A stretch of DNA of 25,250 nucleotides from CBDUXP01 sp965371225 [NCBI: uncultured bacterium] (GTDB lineage Bacteria > Abyssobacteria > SURF-5 > CBDUXP01), in contig CBDUXP010000056.1 in NCBI GenBank assembly GCA_965371225.1, positions 1 through 25,250 on the forward strand. Direction: 5' to 3'. This document shows positions 21,986 through 25,250 of this stretch, piece by piece. Below the pieces are notes generated by a model, which saw only the letters and a program-made list of their open reading frames with translations, was not told where the DNA came from and did not search any database. How positions within the stretch are numbered: the stretch's first letter is position 1; each line of letters opens with the position of its first letter. The translations under genes were made by a program, and so were the position numbers.

Positions 21986-22957
21986 TTAGCGCCAGTCGCT
22001 CCAGCAGACCCCCGCCGTGGGCAGGGGCCGGGTGCCGTGGATCATGCGCCCCAGGATGTCCTCGGGCCGGTAGCCGTCGGCATCGAGCCAGTCGAACAGC
22101 TCGGCGGTGCGCGGCTCCAGGGGCAGGCCGATGCGCGACTCGCCCCATTCCCGCGCCAGGCCCTCGCACGCTTGCACGAGCCGTTCGGCGCACGCGATGG
22201 CCTGGTCTCCGGGCTCCACGGCCACCGTGCGAATCCATGCACCCTCGCCCGGCTGCGGCGCACCGGGCCCGCCGCAGCACACCGCGAACCCCACGATCAC
22301 CTGGTCCTGGTACACGAGCACGGTTTCGCCCAACCGGCGGCTGTGGGCGACGCGGCTTTCCGGGCTTGGGTCGTAACCGGGGAGATAGCTGGCGCAGATG
22401 ACCGCCATGGCATGGGCGGCGCGCTCCCGTTCCCGCGTGCTCAACTGTGACCAGCGCCGGACGTGGGCCCCCAACAGGGTGCGGGTGGTCGTGGCGCCGG
22501 ACACGTCGCGATCGTGCACCGGCCCGCACATGGACACCACCAGCCCGGCCGGCAGAAAGCCGAGGCGGGAGTAGAGCGCGAAGTGCCCCGTGCTGTTCGG
22601 GAAGGTGTCCAGCCCAACCGTCATGCAGCCGCGCCCGCGGGCGTAGGCCAGGCAGGCCCGGGTCAACGCCTCCCCGTGGCGCCGCCGCTGGTGGCTGGGT
22701 TTCACCGCGATGGGGCCGATGACGCCCACGCGGCCCAGCACGCGCACGATGCCGACCCCGACCATGGCCCCGTCCTCTTCCGCGATGAACGCGCCGTCCG
22801 GCGTGGTCGCCACTTTTGCATCGGCCGGCCATTGATTGGCGACGGGATGACCCAGGGCGGGCCCGGGCAGCACGGGCCGGAGCGTGGCGAACGCTTCGGA
22901 GGTCACGGCCCGGGCCTGGGGCACTTCCTCCATCGCCATGGCGCGAACTGTGGTCAT
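21986..22957 (-). CDS. GNAT-family N-acetyltransferase, possibly two-domain
   Basis: 323 residues. The first domain (about 1-145) is a clear GNAT fold: GAFIAEEDGAMVGVGIVRV is the beta-4 strand region, VIGPIAVKPSHQRRRHGEALTRACLAYARGRG contains the acetyl-CoA loop and helix, and HFALYSRLGFLPAG is the usual GNAT C-terminal motif. The second half (about 170-323) looks like a degenerate GNAT copy (VLVYQDQVIVGFAVCCGG, WIRTVAVEPGDQAIACAERLVQACEGLA, ELFDWLDADGYRPE) with a weaker acetyl-CoA loop. Such tandem GNATs usually have only one active domain. Substrate unknown. GGGGGGAGGGGG just upstream of the ATG is the ribosome site. Confidence 0.85.
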   Translation of the reverse strand: MTTVRAMAMEEVPQARAVTSEAFATLRPVLPGPALGHPVANQWPADAKVATTPDGAFIAEEDGAMVGVGIVRVLGRVGVIGPIAVKPSHQRRRHGEALTRACLAYARGRGCMTVGLDTFPNSTGHFALYSRLGFLPAGLVVSMCGPVHDRDVSGATTTRTLLGAHVRRWSQLSTRERERAAHAMAVICASYLPGYDPSPESRVAHSRRLGETVLVYQDQVIVGFAVCCGGPGAPQPGEGAWIRTVAVEPGDQAIACAERLVQACEGLAREWGESRIGLPLEPRTAELFDWLDADGYRPEDILGRMIHGTRPLPTAGVCWSDWR

Positions 22958-23022
22958 GCCCCCTCCCCCCGATGACTACAAACGTCCTTCAGTGCACGTG
23001 CTTCCCCACGCGCGTTCCCCTG

Positions 23023-23571
23023 CTAGTGATGCCCGCGACGACGGTGGTGCCCGTGATGACGGCCGTGACCCGAGTGATGGAAGTACCCGAATCCAAAAGT
23101 GAACCGCGGCCCATAATAGTACGGATCGTAGTGGTGTGGGGGCTGTGCGATTCCCAGCCGCACCAGGTCGTCCCGGAACTGCACCTGGCGGAGGTCCAGC
23201 CGGGGGCCGCCACTCTCCCGCTCGTAGCGGCCGCTGCGCAAGTAGCCGATGACGAAGATGGGCGCGCCCGCATCCATGGCGCGGCGCACCAACCGGTCCG
23301 CCGCCTCGATATCTTCCGGGGCACGCCGGCTGGTATACACGCGGATGCGCTCGCCTTCCAAGTCTTCCAGCTCGAAGGCCCAGGTGCGTATCTCGTCCCC
23401 CCGCGGCCGTTCGTACGCCTCCACGCGCCCCTGCACTTCGACGTACTGGTTGCGGAACGTGGCCGGTTCGCGCAGGACCACCCCAACATCCGTTGCAATC
23501 GGCAGGGGCGTGGACGCGCAGCCCGCTCCCACCAGGGCCAGCAGCAGTACCATTCGTAGCAGTCGGCTCAT
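23023..23571 (-). CDS. Small exported (probable lipoprotein) with His-rich tail
   Basis: 183 residues from ATG at 23569-23571. MSRLLRMVLLLALVGAGCAST has a lipoprotein-like signal with Cys18, though Gly rather than Leu/Val stands at -3. The body (VVLREPATFRNQYVEVQGRVEA, TWAFELEDLEGERIRVYTS) reads like a small OB-fold or Slp-type beta domain, followed by a helix and FVIGYLRSGRY. The C-terminus is rich in His, Tyr and Gly (PPHHYDPYYYGPRF, then HHSGHGRHHGHH), which could bind metal ions. The start is 4 bp after the stop of the upstream gene, so they form an operon. No precise family recognised. Confidence 0.72.
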   Translation of the reverse strand: MSRLLRMVLLLALVGAGCASTPLPIATDVGVVLREPATFRNQYVEVQGRVEAYERPRGDEIRTWAFELEDLEGERIRVYTSRRAPEDIEAADRLVRRAMDAGAPIFVIGYLRSGRYERESGGPRLDLRQVQFRDDLVRLGIAQPPHHYDPYYYGPRFTFGFGYFHHSGHGRHHGHHRRRGHH

Positions 23572-23575
23572 GGGG

Positions 23576-24436
23576 TCACCCGGGTGCCGGTGCGCCCGGC
23601 AGTTCCTCGCGCAGGCGGGTCGCGGCGGCCTGGAGACAGCGCGTGCTGACCTCGTACGCCCGGAGTTCATAGGCCGCCAGCCGCTTGACGCGTTCGAAGT
23701 TTTCCGCGGCCGGCACGCGCGGGTCCACGTGTCCATAGTACACGTTCGCATCCCGAAGGGGACCGGCGATCATCCGGACCGCGCCGGCAGCACCGGCCGC
23801 CCGCTGCTCTGATACGAGGCGCGCGTTGGCCGCCAGGTCGTGGGCAACCAGCGCGTCGGTGAAGGCGTCCAGCGCCGCCTCCTGCCCGTCCTCCGCTTCG
23901 GCGCGCACGTAGCCCGGGTCCTGCCGGAGCGTCCCGTCGGCCAGGAGCGCCTCGGTCCGGGCGCGGGCGAACCGCCAGGCTTGCGCGTGCAAGTCCCGTT
24001 CATGGAGCGCTTCGTGTTCCTCGGCGCACGCGTGCAGCACCGGCGGCAACTGCGCGTCCGTCACGCGGGCGGCGCCGTCGGTCTGCATGCCCGACTTGAG
24101 TTGGGTGGGATCGAAGGCTTCCAGGCGCGCGCGGCGGGTGGCGTCCGCCTCCGCGGGGACCGAGGTGATGGTTTCCTGGCCGAGACGGGCGGCGCGATAG
24201 TGTCCGGCCCACGCCCACGCGAACCGGCTGCGCCCCAGGTCCGCCGTCGGCAGGGCGGTGAACTCCTCGAGGGTGATGGCGGGAAACGCCGCGAGCGCCT
24301 CGATCAGTTCCGCTTCGGTGGCCAGTTGCTTTTCGATGGTCTCCAGGTCCGCGCGTATGGCCGCCGGCGGGCGGGGTTCGGCCTGCGCCGGGCAGGGCAC
24401 GCCGGCCAACAGCAGGATGCAGACGGCCGCGCGCAT
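23576..24436 (-). CDS. Exported all-helical protein of unknown function
   Basis: 286 residues from ATG at 24434-24436; the open frame to 24847 continues through the neighbouring small gene in another register and is not believable. The N-terminus MRAAVCILLLAGVPCPAQAEP is a typical signal peptide with an AQA cleavage site. The mature protein is rich in Ala, Glu, Arg and Leu, predicted mainly helical (IRADLETIEKQLATEAELIEAL, EEHEALHERDLHAQAWRFAR, EAALDAFTDALVAHDLAANA, RVKRLAAYELRAYEVSTRC). No motif links it to a known family. The middle gene of a three-gene minus-strand cluster with short gaps (68 bp and 4 bp). Confidence 0.7.
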   Translation of the reverse strand: MRAAVCILLLAGVPCPAQAEPRPPAAIRADLETIEKQLATEAELIEALAAFPAITLEEFTALPTADLGRSRFAWAWAGHYRAARLGQETITSVPAEADATRRARLEAFDPTQLKSGMQTDGAARVTDAQLPPVLHACAEEHEALHERDLHAQAWRFARARTEALLADGTLRQDPGYVRAEAEDGQEAALDAFTDALVAHDLAANARLVSEQRAAGAAGAVRMIAGPLRDANVYYGHVDPRVPAAENFERVKRLAAYELRAYEVSTRCLQAAATRLREELPGAPAPG

Positions 24437-24504
24437 GGCGGGAGTATGCCATGCCCGCCCGCCGGCCGCTGCCGGGCGCGCGCCCTCGCGACGTGCGGCC
24501 CAGC

Positions 24505-24747
24505 CTACCTTGGTCGCTTGAAGATCGCGACGGTCTCCTGCGGGGAGATAAGCACCAGCTCGAAGCCCATCGCGCCCAGCTCGGTCAGGGTCTGCTCCAG
24601 CGTGGGGTAATCCCCGTGAAAGTGGACCTGCCGGTATTCCCAGGGGCGGTGGGACGTGGGCGCTGCTTCGCTGCCGCTGCCCAGAACTCCCCCCAGGAGC
24701 AGCACGGCCGCTAGCACCATGACCGCGATGGCGTACGTGGTCCGCAT
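24505..24747 (-). CDS. Small membrane-anchored or exported DUF4177-like protein
   Basis: 80 residues. Hydrophobic N-terminal segment (IAVMVLAAVLLLGGVLGSG) followed by a 45-residue domain, WEYRQVHFHGDYPTLEQTLT then ELGAMGFELVLISPQET and AIFKRPR, which has the W-E-Y, LN/LG-x-x-G-W/F-E and final F-K-R pattern of DUF4177-type proteins. Their function is not established. AAAGGA lies about 8 nt before the ATG. First gene of the minus-strand trio; its leader contains a 7-bp GC hairpin (24764-24781). Confidence 0.75.
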   Translation of the reverse strand: MRTTYAIAVMVLAAVLLLGGVLGSGSEAAPTSHRPWEYRQVHFHGDYPTLEQTLTELGAMGFELVLISPQETVAIFKRPR

Positions 24748-24763
24748 GAGTCCGGTCCTTTCC

Positions 24764-24781
24764 CGGCCGGAGGCCCGGCCG
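24764..24781. repeat. GC hairpin in the leader of the small DUF4177-like gene
   Basis: CGGCCGG (24764-24770) and CCGGCCG (24775-24781) form a perfect 7-bp stem with an AGGC loop. On the minus strand it lies shortly before the ribosome site of the gene starting at 24747. No T-tract on either side, so a terminator is unlikely. Confidence 0.4.
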
Positions 24782-24827
24782 ATCCGTATCCGTATAGTCG
24801 CATGAGACCGGCGCAGGACGCAGCCCA

Positions 24828-24840
24828 GGCAATATTTGCC
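24828..24840. promoter_or_regulatory. Exact GGCA-N5-TGCC palindrome, candidate enhancer
   Basis: GGCA-ATATT-TGCC, same half-sites and spacing as boxes 1 and 3 upstream of flgF. Its centre is about 110 bp upstream of the predicted sigma-54-type start site at 24944. A looser match with a 7-bp spacer (GGCA-TCCAGCA-TGCC) follows at about 24862-24876. Confidence 0.5.
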
Positions 24841-24916
24841 CGTTCACGTCCCTCTCCCCATGGCATCCAGCATGCCTAACTCGTGTTATACCAGTAGTTT
24901 ATGAAAACATGTGACC

Positions 24917-24933
24917 TTGGCAATGGGCTTGCT
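24917..24933 (+). promoter_or_regulatory. Sigma-54-type promoter of the gene at 25000
   Basis: TTGGCAAT-GGGC-TTGCT. GG at 24919-24920 and GC at 24931-24932 are exactly 10 nt apart. TTGGCA and TTGCTT match the consensus fully; the CG after TTGGCA reads AT. The predicted start near 24944 gives a 56-nt leader with AAAGGAG before the GTG at 25000. Confidence 0.65.
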
Positions 24934-24999
24934 TTGTAATCGGACGTTCAGACGGGGGTGCCTCGCCGGGATGAACACGAGAGCGCAAAGGAGTATCTG

Positions 25000-25250
25000 G
25001 TGGCTGCTGAATCGACCGGTACGTCGGGTCCCACCGACCAGCCAAACATGGACAAGCTGATGCACGATATTCACGAATTCCTGCGCGCGGAGGTGGCCGA
25101 GGATGAGTCCATCATCCGCAGCGTGCCCACGGACGGGGAGCCCGTGTTGGAAGGGGAACTGCTGGACGCGGCCGACGCCGGTTTCCTGCCGGGGGGGGAA
25201 CCCGAGATCCTGGGGCGGGTCGGGCGTCTGGCGCGCTGGGCGAGCTACGG
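25000..25250 (+). CDS. N-terminal part of an unrecognised protein (3' end outside the window)
   Basis: AAAGGAG (24987-24993) is followed 6 nt later by GTG at 25000, opening a frame that stays open to the window's end (83 codons). The visible part starts with a polar stretch (AAESTGTSGPTDQPN), then a helix (MDKLMHDIHEFLRAEVAEDESIIRSV), then an acidic segment with GELLDAADAGFLPGGEPEI and GRVGRLARWASYG. An internal Met at residue 17 is an alternative start. No family is recognisable from this portion and no signal peptide is seen. Control by a sigma-54-type promoter with the same upstream palindrome as flgF suggests a flagellar, chemotaxis or surface-modification role; that is inference. Confidence 0.7.
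   Translation, partial: MAAESTGTSGPTDQPNMDKLMHDIHEFLRAEVAEDESIIRSVPTDGEPVLEGELLDAADAGFLPGGEPEILGRVGRLARWASY

Noticed and set aside
24886-25074. 62-codon minus-strand frame near the window's end
   Set aside because: It is antisense to the sigma-54-type promoter and the partial gene at 25000, which has a good ribosome site.
1-25250. Search for CRISPR arrays, tRNA/rRNA genes, insertion sequences, integrases and phage genes
   Set aside because: No evenly spaced repeats, no tRNA-like arms, no transposase or integrase motifs seen by eye.

Overview
The window is a GC-rich (roughly two-thirds G+C), gene-dense bacterial chromosome segment. No tRNA, rRNA, insertion sequence, prophage or CRISPR array is visible. 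P-ring (FlgI) and L-ring (FlgH) genes point to a diderm. Three sigma-54-type promoter elements, one sigma-28-like element and a FliW-CsrA pair point to a motile organism with a tiered flagellar programme. The sequence alone does not let me name the phylum.

Layout. 1-7739 holds the tail of an unknown protein, a cytosolic-type gamma-glutamyltransferase family enzyme, an alpha/beta hydrolase, an HDOD signalling protein, an unknown helical protein, a LolA-like exported protein divergent from an AEC-family permease, and a LuxR-type regulator. 7740-17690 is one co-directional flagellar block: flgF-flgG-flgA-flgH-flgI-flgJ (rod, P and L rings), then flgN-flgK-flgL-fliW-csrA (hook-filament junction plus the post-transcriptional flagellin switch). 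No flgM lies between flgJ and flgN. 17687-25250 is housekeeping or uncharacterised: an unknown exported protein coupled to a PlsB-like/GpsA fusion, a DUF1223 thioredoxin-like protein, a GNAT protein, a three-gene operon of small exported proteins, and the start of an unknown gene running off the window.

The most interesting signal is regulatory. Three sequences have exact GG-N10-GC spacing with TTGC at -12: before flgF, before the gene at 25000, and on the minus strand before the HDOD gene. Upstream of two of them lie palindromes of form GGCA-N5-TGCC. By eye, exact matches occur only there in the window (two before flgF, one before the 25000 gene), plus an N4 variant before flgF. A variant sharing 14 identical bases with one flgF box lies upstream of the HDOD promoter and overlaps the -35 of an opposing sigma-70-like promoter. 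This looks like the regulon of one NtrC-type enhancer-binding protein. A sigma-28-like element lies directly before flgN, separating an early class (flgFGAHIJ) from a late class (flgNKL-fliW-csrA).

Other notable points: one ORF appears to encode both steps from DHAP to lysophosphatidic acid (GpsA and a PlsB-like acyltransferase). FlgL is about twice usual size through three tandem repeats related to a segment in the neighbouring FlgK. FlgH lacks the lipobox cysteine.
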